A DNA stretch of 30,409 bases from Gamarada debralockiae (taxonomy: Eukaryota > Ascomycota > Leotiomycetes > Helotiales > Hyphodiscaceae), in NCBI GenBank assembly GCA_002803225.1, contig NXFV01001675.1, forward strand, positions 1 through 30,409, given 5' to 3'. A program made the position numbers and the translations under genes. Under the pieces are notes generated by a model. It saw only the letters and a program-made list of their open reading frames with translations, was not told the DNA's origin and made no database searches. How positions within the stretch are numbered: the stretch's first letter is position 1; each line of letters opens with the position of its first letter. This document shows, piece by piece, positions 1-10,087 of the stretch.

Positions 1-819
1 GCAGCTACAGGAGCAGCACTACAGACGCTCGAAGGCCATTCGAGGTGGGCCAATGCCGTGGCTTTCTCGCCGGATGGCAAGCAGCTAGCGTCAGCATCAG
101 ACGACAAGACAGTCAGACTGTGGGATATGGCTACAGGAGCAGCACTACAGACGCTCGAGGGCCATTCGAGTTGGGTCAAGGCCGTGGCCTTCTCGCCGGA
201 TGGCAAGCAGCTAGCATCAGTATCGAGCGACCAGACGGTCAGACTGTGGGATATGGCTACAGGAGCAGCGATACAGACACTCGAGGGCCATTCGGATCAG
301 GTTAGGGCCGTGGCCTTCTCGCCGGATGGCAAACAGCTAGCATCAGCATCGAGCGACAAGACAGTCAGACTGTGGGATGCGGCTACAGGAGCAGCGATAC
401 AGACGCTCGAAGGCCATTCGAGTTGGGTCAGGGCCGTGGCCTTCTCGCCGGACGGCAAGCAGCTAGCGTCAGCATCGAGCGACGAGACAGTCAGACTGTG
501 GGATACGGCTACAGGAGTGGCGCTGCAGACGCTCGAAGTTGACGTGGTTGTTCAGGCACTTTCTTTCTCCTCCGACGGCTCATGTCTAGAGACAGATAGA
601 GGACTACTAGATCTCGTGTCTCTCTACCCTGGTACAGTACCTTCCCGACGAACTCTTACTCGTGGTGTGTTTGTGAAGGAGAGGTGGATAGCTCGAGGTA
701 TGGAAAATCAGCTATGGCTTCCTTGGGATTATCGGCCTAGTAGTACGGCTGTTCGAGGGAGTGTCGTTTTTCTGGGACATGCGTCTGGCCACGTGTCAAT
801 CTTTGAGTTCGCTCTTTGA
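1..819 (+). CDS. WD40-repeat C-terminal part of a probable NACHT/NLR-type (HET-E-like) protein, 5' truncated
   Basis: The open frame enters at base 1 without a start codon, so only the C-terminal 272 residues are present. Four near-identical 42-residue WD40 units run from base 4 to 507. Each has a GH dipeptide near residue 11, a central FSPDGK core and a closing RLWD. A degenerate fifth blade follows, then a non-repeated tail with LWLPWDYRPS and LGHASGHVSIFEF, which resembles the tail after WD40 arrays in fungal STAND proteins. Such arrays normally follow a NACHT or NB-ARC ATPase and a HET, HeLo or other effector domain. They act as ligand sensors in allorecognition or innate immunity of filamentous fungi (known for Podospora HET-D/E/R). 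The upstream domains lie outside the window, so the NLR assignment is inference from the repeat style. A plain WD40 protein remains possible. The stop codon TGA is at 817-819. Confidence 0.85.
   Translation, partial: AATGAALQTLEGHSRWANAVAFSPDGKQLASASDDKTVRLWDMATGAALQTLEGHSSWVKAVAFSPDGKQLASVSSDQTVRLWDMATGAAIQTLEGHSDQVRAVAFSPDGKQLASASSDKTVRLWDAATGAAIQTLEGHSSWVRAVAFSPDGKQLASASSDETVRLWDTATGVALQTLEVDVVVQALSFSSDGSCLETDRGLLDLVSLYPGTVPSRRTLTRGVFVKERWIARGMENQLWLPWDYRPSSTAVRGSVVFLGHASGHVSIFEFAL
4..507 (+). repeat. Four tandem 126-bp WD40-coding repeats of very high identity
   Basis: Units lie at 4-129, 130-255, 256-381 and 382-507, each exactly 126 bp (42 codons). Most codons are identical at nucleotide level. 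Amino-acid differences fall at unit positions 6, 14, 15, 16, 17, 31, 33, 35 and 42; for example 14-15 read RW, SW, DQ, SW, and position 35 reads K, Q, K, E. The fifth copy, from 508, decays quickly. This is the pattern of an array kept homogeneous by unequal exchange, with variation at a few exposed sites. Confidence 0.95.
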
Positions 820-826
820 GTTCGCT
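801..826 (+). repeat. 13-nt perfect tandem duplication spanning the stop codon of the WD40 gene
   Basis: The 13-mer ctttgagttcgct occurs at 801-813 and again at 814-826. The TGA at 817-819 lies inside the second copy, read in a different frame from the first, so the duplication places the present stop. Confidence 0.9.
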
Positions 827-2179
827 CTTACCTCCTCCCCGCCCACCTCCTTTCCGGATGAGACCTACTTTATACCGCTAATAGGAGGCGACTTTGCTTG
901 GAAATGCATTGAAGTTATAAATATAACGGCTTGGAAATCCATAAGCGGTTCGACTTTGCACAGAATGCAATGCTAACGTAGCCCGGAGCAAGTGGAATGG
1001 CAAGATGTCGAGATATGGACTTGAAAGACCAAATCTCAGTGATCTGGTAAGGCAAATGTACTGCGATACAGTACTATAATTTATGCACAAGCATGCAAGT
1101 TGGTGGACGAGTAATGCGAGCTATTATGTTGATGCCTGACGATAAACTTGGTGTAGAGTGGGAAAACGGGGCTTAAAGAGAGTTGTGAGAGTGAAGCCGA
1201 TTTTCCAAGCGATTTTACTCACTTTATATTACATTTTTTTTTTATAACTTTGATAGAGAGGGGCTTGGGGGAGCTTACGTTTATGTATTATGCCTTTTAC
1301 TAGAATGTTGCGATGAAGTAGAACTTACAAATGTTCAACCATTTTACCTAGAACGTTCTAGGAGGTTCGCTCTACGTAAGACGACATTATAGGGTATATG
1401 ATTACACGGGCTTGAATATCTAAAATAAAATAAGTCGGCGGCTAATCCCAGATTTCGAAAAATCGGGTCGTCAAATATCGCTATACACGTGATCTGAGGC
1501 ATTGACTAAGCATCTGCGCTTAGCTAAATTTGACAAGGCGTATATAGAGATCCCTGTCTAGTGGACGGGGCGGAATTTTTAGCGTGAATTTGAACCGATT
1601 TTGCAACCGACTCTTTCGCATAAAAAAGCCTATTAAAATTTGACAATTCTGTTTTTTGCCTTTTCCTACTTTCTCTAGGAGTGTAACTTCGTTTTAATAA
1701 GATGCGTTCAATCATAGCTTCACGACTTCTATCAACTCATAAGTTCACGAGAGATGGAGGTGTGAAGCATTGTTAAAAGTCTTTCCATAACGGATTCGAA
1801 GCGTGTTTTTGCGACGCGATCCTTGGCCGAATACGGCAGGCAACCTGCAGATTCGAATTGGGACCTTGTAGCTCACCTGAGGGAAGTTCTCGAGGCATGT
1901 AAAGAATAAAACAACACTTTTGATTTCTTACAATTCCACTACTGATGAAGTTCCTGCTCTACTTCAACAAATAACCCGAGGAAAGACATCTGCATACTTC
2001 TCATAATTTCATTGGAGGAGTGTGTGGGATATTGGGCTCAGGTCTCGTTCGTTGAATCAAATTTGACCATTTACATCGCCGTGGATTTCTGCTTGTCGCC
2101 GAGTAGGTATGAGGTGCACACCTCCCTCCCCATGCCAATCACCAACACTTCTAGAATATCACACAACCGGAAGTATGCG
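820..2179. other. Intergenic region, AT-rich, no gene recognised
   Basis: About 1.36 kb between the WD40 gene and the recognisable end of the rhodopsin-like relic. Open frames here are short, low in recognisable motifs and without splice-joined continuity. It holds a 16-bp palindrome (1347-1362), a CACGTG hexamer at 1486-1491 and T-rich tracts near 1220-1250. The part from about 1990 to 2179 may be the decayed 3' end of the adjoining pseudogene, but I could not align it with confidence. Confidence 0.6.
1347..1362. promoter_or_regulatory. 16-bp perfect palindrome resembling a heat-shock element core
   Basis: CCTAGAACGTTCTAGG is its own reverse complement. Its centre is the AGAAC/GTTCT arrangement of inverted nGAAn units bound by HSF-type factors. 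Further TTC triplets lie at 1334-1336 and 1366-1368, and the latter is one helical turn from the TTC at 1356-1358. No gene start lies immediately downstream, so a role is uncertain. Confidence 0.3.
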
Positions 2180-2894
2180 TTATTGTCCACTGGCAGTTGC
2201 AGCTTTGCAAATGACTTTGCATTGGGTATCGCTGAAGCTACCTCGCATGTCAAAAACTTTCCAGAACATCGGTAGAGGCGCAGCCCAAAGCATAAATATC
2301 CGTCCCAATATTGATACTACTCGCCACATAGAAGAACTTCAAAATATCAATACACCATCCCTTCTCCGTCCAATCCCAAGCCGCGGACACAGGTACACAC
2401 TCAAATACAATGACGAACACCGAACATATCCACATCATTGCGATGAGAGCGCCTGTGGAGATGATGAGACGCCGGAGGCCTGGGCTGGGGAAGATCCGGA
2501 GGTAGGAGACCATGATGGAGGCTTTGACCAAGGATGGAGGTGGAGTAAGCGATGTAGCAGCCATAGATGGATTGTATTATGCGTGTCGTTTTGTGGAGGA
2601 GGTGAGGAGGGAGGGCGAGAGGAGCCAGATGTGGGTGCCGAGGCCGAAGTGGGCGCCAAGGAGGGAGAAGATGGAGAGGAGGATGGTGAAGAGGGTTGCT
2701 AGGAGCATGAGCCAGTCGTCGTGACCAGTGGCGTGGATCATAAATATCCGGATTGACATGCGGATCACAGTGACGAGAACAACGAGCGTCATGAACGCGA
2801 CATTCAGAGTAACGATGTCTTTCGTGAGGGAATGGTGGTCGTCGAAGTCGATGCCGCTAAGGTTTTGACCCTCGATGTAGCTAGGGAGTGACAT
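2180..2894 (-). pseudogene. Broken fungal rhodopsin-like (SAT4-type) integral membrane protein
   Basis: From the ATG at 2892-2894 the frame encodes an intact N-terminal half. It has a first membrane helix, then the hallmark GHDDWLMLLATLF and GAHFGLGTHIW segments typical of the fungal seven-helix family labelled rhodopsin or SAT4 in domain databases. At about 2577 a TAA stop interrupts. The third helix reads correctly (IYGCYIAYSTSIL) only in a shifted frame between about 2590 and 2540. The original frame then resumes with VKASIMVSYLRIFPS and runs to about 2250. A further shift is needed near 2265 to read PMFWKVFDMRG. The last helices are not recognisable. No GT donor exists between about 2660 and 2545, so an intron does not explain the first pair of shifts. 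I interpret it as a pseudogene; sequencing or assembly error in the A-run is the alternative. Confidence 0.7.
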
Positions 2895-3608
2895 CGTTAC
2901 ATCGATGAATGAGAATGACCAATAGAGTATTTTTAAGATCTACAAATTCAAGAATCGAATAACGGGAAAGGAAGAGACCGGCTCAAAAGTTTGGGTCTAT
3001 CGACGATATATCTGGAGAAGGCAAAGAAGCACATTGAATGACTGTGGGTGTGGGGTGAATATGATACAACATAAAACCAGAACCTTGGAGTCGAGGGGTG
3101 CATCACGGTATCGATCAATGTGGAACTTGCCATATTCAAGTTGATTCCGAGAAGCACTTTTGTCCAGAGAGCCGCGTAGACAAACCTCAAATACAGAAGC
3201 AGTCATGAAGTGTGGTTGGAAAATGCAGCTGAATGGAGTAATGACAAGCCCATTATACCAAGCTTGCTCTAAAATTGATCGACGATATGTGAAATGTGAT
3301 AATCTTCCTTGGTGGCGTCTGCCAAATATGCACTCCGAACGAATATCATATTCCCCTCACGTCCCGATCCGAGACGATCTTGTACGACCCGCCATTCCTT
3401 CTCCCAGCCTTTTGCGCAGATGATCGCATGGACCCCTCGATTCGATAATTGAAGGGCATTGTGGCTGATATTCTCCGCAGCCCACTCAAAGGGTCGTCAT
3501 GGGGCGCTGGTTCTTTTGGGGAACTCCGTCCTCAAGTTAGAAAACAGGCAAGTCCTCTCGACCAGATCTGATTCATCCAATCGTGTATTCTTCGTCTATA
3601 AAGACTAT
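2895..3608. other. Intergenic region, no gene recognised
   Basis: About 0.7 kb between the relic's start codon and the stop of the transporter, both on the minus strand. It would contain the upstream region of the former gene and the 3' UTR of the transporter. Short open frames on both strands show no domain, signal peptide or splice-joinable neighbour. Confidence 0.6.
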
Positions 3609-5034
3609 TCAAACAGCAGATCTAACACTACCGTTACCAGTTGGCATCTCCCCTTCTTCTCGACTCTCATGATTGATGAATAAGAAGGAAAGTAGAACGA
3701 TGCATGCTCCCACCCAATACAGCGCACTCGAATATTGAGCGCTTAAAATCATCTGTCCAATCAAGGACAGCGGGATAGTCATTGACAATCCAACTGTCAC
3801 TACCAATGGAGTCGTCAGAAGCATGGCATAGGCCCAGCAATAATCGCTGACGAAGGAAGATATTGAATTCAACTGTTCAAACGTCAGCGGCGCTAAAGCA
3901 AAACAGCTGATGAACTTACCAGAACTATAGTCCAAATATGGCCAGTGGGAGGTAATTGAAACTTTTCGATGCCCGTGAAATGGAGGATCACGAAGCCAGG
4001 CCATAGGAATATGACGTTGAATAATCCAACCAAGCCAAAGAATAGCGGCATGTTGACGCGATCTTCGTTCCCAATGCGCTTCTTCATGACCACTGCGTAG
4101 AGACCGTACATGACAGCACTCCCAAAGGCCATCAGGTCCCCAATGGCAATTTCGGCTTGTGTCTTGTGAGGAAATTTTCCGCGATTTCCATCGTTGTCTG
4201 GCCCGGAAAGATCCACCGACGAGATCAAAATGATTCCAGTTAGGGAAGCCAACACTCCGATAAGCTTCTTGTAAGAGAAGACCTCTACCCTCACCATCGC
4301 GCCAAGAAGCAGAGTCCAAATACTGCTCGTCGAAGTCAAGATGGTCGAACTGGCGACACTAGTATATTCCAAGCACGCTGCAACCAGGTAATTCGCGACG
4401 AACCAGAGTAAACAGAACTCAAGGCTGAGTTTCGCAGTCTCAGGGACACTCAGAATCCCTTCCGGGCCTTGCGGATCTCCAACCATACTCATTGCCTGAT
4501 TCCCGTCCTCATCAACCAGCAATCGAGTCTGCGAAGCGGACATAGGATCCTCCGCCTCTTCTTCGCCGTCACTTGATTTCCCAATCCACCTGTAGCCGCC
4601 CATCCGGCCTCGCCAGTATTCCTTCGCAGATGTGCGTATATGTTCAATACCATGCTGGCGCGCGAGCCGTACGAAGATCGGTATGAGCGAGAATGCAAAC
4701 ATGGCCGTGTTGATGTATGTGACAAAGTATGGCTTCGAAAATGTATTGTCTGCAAATATGTACTGGTCATGTCAGCGTCCTGCGTTCACTTTTGGGACGA
4801 GCAACATACACTTGCTAAGAAATTCGAAGCCGTCCACAGAAATACCGTGACAAGGAGAAGAAATATTCCCAAGGTTCTCCTGGCCATGTTCTCCAGACCA
4901 ACTCTGGCCCTGAAGCCTTGCGGTTTCATAGCTGACCGCGAAGATGACATCGAGAGTCGTTCATGATGGTCCGATAATCTCCCCGCGAACTCCTCCGCAA
5001 CCATCGGCGGTACAGGAGGCTGCTGTGCACTCAT
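3609..5034 (-). CDS. EamA/SLC35F-type multi-pass transporter (THI74/YML018C-like vacuolar membrane protein)
   Basis: Three exons join in frame: 5034-4810, 4762-3920 and 3872-3609. The two introns are 47 bp each, with donors GTATGT and GTAAGT and acceptors ACCAG and AACAG, giving 443 residues. About ten hydrophobic helices are visible. The first (MARRTLGIFLLLVTVFLWTA) follows a 40-residue polar N-terminus. A polar acidic loop with GEEEAEDPMSASQ separates the two halves, as in drug/metabolite-transporter folds. The second half has the pattern YTSVASSTILTSTSSIWTLLLG and VRVEVFSYKKLIGV, characteristic of the SLC35F/THI74 group. These are poorly characterised transporters of vacuolar or mitochondrial membranes, and the substrate cannot be read from the sequence. 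I use the ATG at 5034 because the family is short at the N-terminus. An upstream in-frame ATG at 5088 would add 18 residues. Confidence 0.85.
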
Positions 5035-5709
5035 GGCGCGTAAATATATTGTATTTATGGTCTTATCGTGGTTGTATTTGACGTTCAACAGCGTCCTGTC
5101 ATGGAGGTCGAAAGCAAAGATACGCTTTATTCATGGAAATCGTTAGGCTGAGCAAAATGAGGGATAAATGGCGTTGATGGACCGAGTCCCTTTTGGCAAA
5201 GTTTATTATCGTGGAGAAGAATGGGAATGCTGATGGTATTTGAATCAGGAGCTGAAACTTCAGAGTTGCTGACCGTTCTCGCCGCAACGTTCCGATTACT
5301 GTATTCGAGGCAAGCAGTCGCTTGGCCGGAATAGGAATGCCCTCCCGATATCTACTGCTCATGATGAGCCCGGCGAGCACGCGATCAATGATGAGGAGCT
5401 GTAATATTTTTTTGTCAAGTGGATTTTCTGAATCTGGCCTCGGCCCTATTACAGAGAGCCACGAGATCAAGTAGTGTCCGATCTTCACATGATGAAAGCA
5501 GGGCAATCCCGAACGAGTCTCTAGCTTCTCTTGACAATTATGCATGCTGTATACGAGGCCGTAAAGAGACACCAGAGCGCCGTGAATGATCCTTATGTAC
5601 ACATGAGCACCTCTTCAGGGTGGCATAGCAAGACGACTGGACGAATCGAAAGAACTATGAGGAAGACCGATGATTCCAAACGCAAAGAACAACCCATGCT
5701 CCTCAAAAT
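5035..5709. promoter_or_regulatory. Upstream region of the transporter and 3' flank of YPT7
   Basis: About 675 bp between two minus-strand genes. A 167-codon minus-strand open frame at 5099-5602 crosses most of it. It shows no family motif, has no convincing splice partners, and its composition is unlike the neighbouring exons, so I do not call it a gene. Confidence 0.5.
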
Positions 5710-6680
<971 letters not shown>

Positions 6681-7055
6681 GTTGATGAAGCCGCGTAGAG
6701 GCAGAAAACGATGTGCGATAATGACCCTTCTTCACACACCCTCAAATAATGCAATAAAAGTCCAGTCCCAAGTGAACGACTCAAAAATATTGTATGTCGT
6801 CAAGGGCCGTTGCGTCACTAGTTAACTGGGGATTGCGTGTTTGTTGTCTAAGGTCGCTTTAGCAATGATGCAGATCAGGAGAGCTCGAGTGTCCGCGCTA
6901 AAATCGAGCTCCGCCCTATCGGCGTTATCAGACGCTTGGTGAGAACTGCAGCCTTGGAGGTTGTTTGCATGAACAGCTCAGCCGCGTGACAAGTTACTCA
7001 CGTTCTTTTTATTTAGATATGCAGCATCCAAGGTTTACAACTTGCAGGATAGATC
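6681..7055. promoter_or_regulatory. Bidirectional promoter between YPT7 (-) and ATG16 (+)
   Basis: 375 bp separate the two start codons, so both 5' UTRs and promoters are here. Two GATA cores on the minus strand lie close together (6917-6920 and 6926-6929, the latter within TTATCA). Beside them is an inverted repeat, GAGCTCGA at 6881-6888 and TCGAGCTC at 6904-6911, with a 15-nt spacer. GATA factors control nitrogen-starvation responses in fungi, which would fit autophagy genes. That link is inference. Confidence 0.6.
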
Positions 7056-7739
7056 ATGGCTCCTTCGTGGCGTGAAGAATACATTCAGGCTTTGCATGAG
7101 CGAGACAAACGCGAGAAGTTCAGCTACGAACGCCTGGACAACACATTCATCGACGCTTGTAAGCGTCTTCTATCTTTTACAATCTGCATGCTAGCTAACT
7201 TTGTGAAGATACAGCGCTTCTAGATCGAACTGCCGCCCTCGAAGCTGAAAAGGCTGCCAACGCTGCCGTCTCAGACCCCTCAACGAAAGACCCCGCACAG
7301 CCCTCTACTTCCAACGATGGAAACGCGCAGCTGAGGAGTGATCTCGCGGAAGCCTTACGCTCGAACGGGGCACTGCAGGCACGGGTCAAGGCAGCAGAGG
7401 CAGAGCTTGTGAAGCTTCGTGCAAAGACGAAGTCTGATACCAAGATAATCGAGGACCTTACAAAGGAGCGAGCTGTTCTTACTCAGAAGGTTAGGGATCG
7501 AGATGAGGAGTTGAGGGGGAAGGCAAGGTTTCTTGAGGCGAGGATTTTTCTGCCCTTTGGCTTAAGAGCCTGCTGACAGGTTGCAGAATGTCCAAGATGA
7601 GATGATTTCGTTGAATCTACAAGTCAACATCTCGGAGCAGAATGCCAAGAAGTTGAAGGAGGAGAACAAGGAGCTCATAGATCGATGGATGGCTCGAATG
7701 GGTCATGAGGCAGACGAAATGAATAAGACTCTGGATTGA
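7056..7739 (+). CDS. ATG16: Autophagy protein Atg16, coiled-coil partner of Atg12-Atg5
   Basis: Three exons, 7056-7158, 7209-7537 and 7587-7739, give 194 residues, the usual length of fungal Atg16. The N-terminus ([20 protein letters not shown]) is the Atg5-binding segment. After a short low-complexity linker comes a long coiled coil (about residues 88-180) with [24 protein letters not shown], then the family-typical end [18 protein letters not shown]. Atg16 dimers scaffold the Atg12-Atg5 conjugate at the phagophore, where it lipidates Atg8. Intron 1 (7159-7208) is GTAAGC...GAAG with a CTAAC branch. Intron 2 (7538-7586) appears to be GC-AG (GAG/GCGAGG...TTGCAG). A GT alternative at about 7528 with acceptor GACAG keeps the frame but shortens the coiled coil by one residue and puts the CTGAC branch against the acceptor. 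Confidence 0.9.
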
Positions 7740-7937
7740 GAGGTTATGGCTGAAAACGAACTCAGGGAAAAGCATCTAGAGGCGGAGTCTGGAGTCCATT
7801 TGCGTACGTGCTAGTACATTCTATTTCTGTTCATCATTCGTGTGCTTTTAATGCATGCACCTAAGACCGCCCCAGGGCCGCCATGCTCCAAACCCAAACA
7901 GCTAATCAAACAGCCAGACCCAATGATCCCATCCAAT

Positions 7938-9512
7938 CTATTCTTTTGGTGCAAATTTCTTGATGAATCCCTGCAGGCGTTTTTCGTCTTTAGTGGTTCT
8001 GTAGTACTTTCCCCCGGCATCTGTCCAACTCACGCTATTCCCATAATAGGAGTCCTCCTCATCCCGGAAGTTATTGATGGGGTCATAGAGGTTCCATTCA
8101 GTGATCTGATGGCCTGGTGGTATGAAGGGCCGCAAGGATATGATCTGGCAGCCATCCTTCACATCAAGGAAGAGCAATTTGAGCTTCTCATTCAGCTCAG
8201 TGGTGAAAGCTTGGTTGTTGACTAGGATGACATCCGCTCGCTTGATGACTTCCCTGATAGGATTGTTCTCCAAGAAATCATCCTTCTCGAGACGTACCCG
8301 ACCCGGTTTGACACCCCAGAGACGACACCGCGCCTGAAATTCTTCCTTTTGACGATCGGCCAACGTGTAAGCGTTCTTCATCATTTCGCAACCCCAGCTT
8401 TCACAGCCAATTTCCAAGGCAGCCTGCAAGACCACGTTACCAACGCCGGATCCAAGGTCCACGAACACATGATCTGACTTGAGTTTCGTTTCCTTCAGGA
8501 TCTTGGAGACAAAAGAGTCGAGAAGCTCGCCATAGACGTTGTCTGTTCCGTTCTCGTAGGCCTTGAGCAGGTCGACTTCGGGGGACACGGCACGATCGTA
8601 TACTTGTCGGAGGATGATGTGGACCATATCCAGCGGCAGGTGATGTTTATTGTCAAGATTCTTGGCGAGGACTCCATCTTTTATGAGACCTTCAAGGGCT
8701 TCGTTGTATGTATCCACCGCATTTTTGAATCCCTCTATTAGATCTTGATTCTGCCTATTCCGAGACAAAAGGTTCATCGCCCTCTGAATTTTCCGAATAA
8801 AGCCAGTATTCTCGTCCGTGAACGGTTTTTGTTGCTCCTCTGTGAGGTAGACCTCGGCGACAATCTTCGCAATATCGTAGATCTCTTTTATAGAGTCGAT
8901 TTTGTCTTTGCCGTAGACGAGGTCGTACCTAATTCATATGTCAGCCTCGCCACTGTCCAGAACTTGGAGCGCAACATACCTTTCCCGCTGAGAAGCACTG
9001 GGATATTTCAACTCAACGGTGACTTTGTCCGTCTGCAGATCAGGCAGCTTTGATTTTCGGACAGGAGACGCAACATCCGCGGCATGGATCATAGGGAAGA
9101 CTCCGTGATCGTCCTGCGAAAACGCTCGTTTTGACCTCAACTTCCTCTTCGTATCTACCGTCGGAGTGACAGGGTCCACCTTCTGCCGCTTATTCGAACC
9201 AGTGGAAGATCTGGACCGGGCATCATCCTCATCATCGCTTTCCTCTCCAAAATTTGGCTTCTGTTCGCCGGGCGATTTCTGCCTCTGAGCCTTGCGCTTT
9301 GACGGTACATCGAGTCGATCGGGGGACGCAGGACTGCGTATCGATTGCACACTCGCAGGCGAGGATCGCGTAGAGTCCTGGGTCCTTCGAGCAGATTTTG
9401 ACTGCGAGGCCAGACGTGAGGGAAGCAGTGCTGGAGGTTTCGTGGTAGCGATTCGTTCAGTTCGGGTTTGTTGTGACACCGGCTTGATGGCGGACTTTGC
9501 GCCTCCAAACAT
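7938..9512 (-). CDS. DOT1: Dot1 histone H3 lysine-79 N-methyltransferase
   Basis: Two exons, 9512-8980 and 8928-7938, separated by a 51-bp GTATGT...TTAG intron, encode 507 residues. Residues 1 to about 150 are polar, Ser/Pro- and Arg/Lys-rich with an acidic patch and a KRKLRSKR cluster that may be a nuclear signal or nucleosome-binding tail. The C-terminal half is the Dot1 fold. Visible features are ENGTDNVYGEL around 310, the SAM motif DLGSGVGN at 335-342, an acidic ribose-binding residue in CEMM near 359, and the active-site NNQAF at 415-419. It mono- to tri-methylates H3K79 in the nucleosome core, which affects silencing, DNA-damage checkpoint and transcription. It is convergent with ATG16: their stops are about 200 bp apart. 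Confidence 0.96.
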
Positions 9513-10087
9513 TGTAATGAGTGTGAGAATCTAATACGGACGAAGAAAAAATCAACGCTTGCCACCAAAAATGCCTGTGAAGTTTGTGGGTTTTGCGAAC
9601 AAGAGAAGGAGTGTGTTTTTTTGGTCGCGTGGACCCGTTGAAGGATTCAGCCTCACTCTTGCAGGAAGCAAGCCCACCAAAAATTAGGCTGCATGCAATT
9701 TTCCATCACGTGAGATGTAAGAAATAGGGGCAAACTCGTGAAAATTGCCTCTTTTCAACGTTCGCCCGTTGGATAATTGTACCTCCGTATGGCAACTTGG
9801 AAAGAAGGCAATTCACCAATCTGCAAGGTTGCTGAGGGGTCCAATGTTTCCCCGCATTTCTCTACCGTATGTTTCAAAATACCTGGACGCCATTGTTCCC
9901 TCACTTTTCATAGCGTAGGTACGTGCAGATTTATCACCATCCTGAGGATCGCAAATGTGTTTAACGAGCGGGTATCATTCATCGCTTGAAAAGCAATCTA
10001 CATCTAAACGCCAAAGCTAACCTCTCACCATGCCTGCCTGTTTCCAAGGTCTAATCCTGCCTCGCGCCGGTCCCATCCCATTTTCAT
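9513..10087. promoter_or_regulatory. DOT1 upstream region and 3' flank of the hydrolase gene
   Basis: 575 bp between the DOT1 start and the stop of the next minus-strand gene. No coding region is recognised. It contains a palindromic TCACGTGA (9706-9713), an E-box-like site seen in many fungal promoters. Confidence 0.5.

Noticed and set aside
4..507. Regular 126-bp repeats as a CRISPR-like or satellite array
   Set aside because: The unit keeps a WD40 reading frame with no unique spacers; it is a coding repeat.
1801..1870. tRNA-like GATTCGAATTGGG sequence
   Set aside because: It resembles a B box, but no A box or acceptor stem can be placed around it.
5099..5602. Minus-strand open frame of 167 codons upstream of the transporter
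   Set aside because: No motif, no signal peptide, no plausible splice partners; it sits where the transporter promoter and YPT7 3' flank must be.
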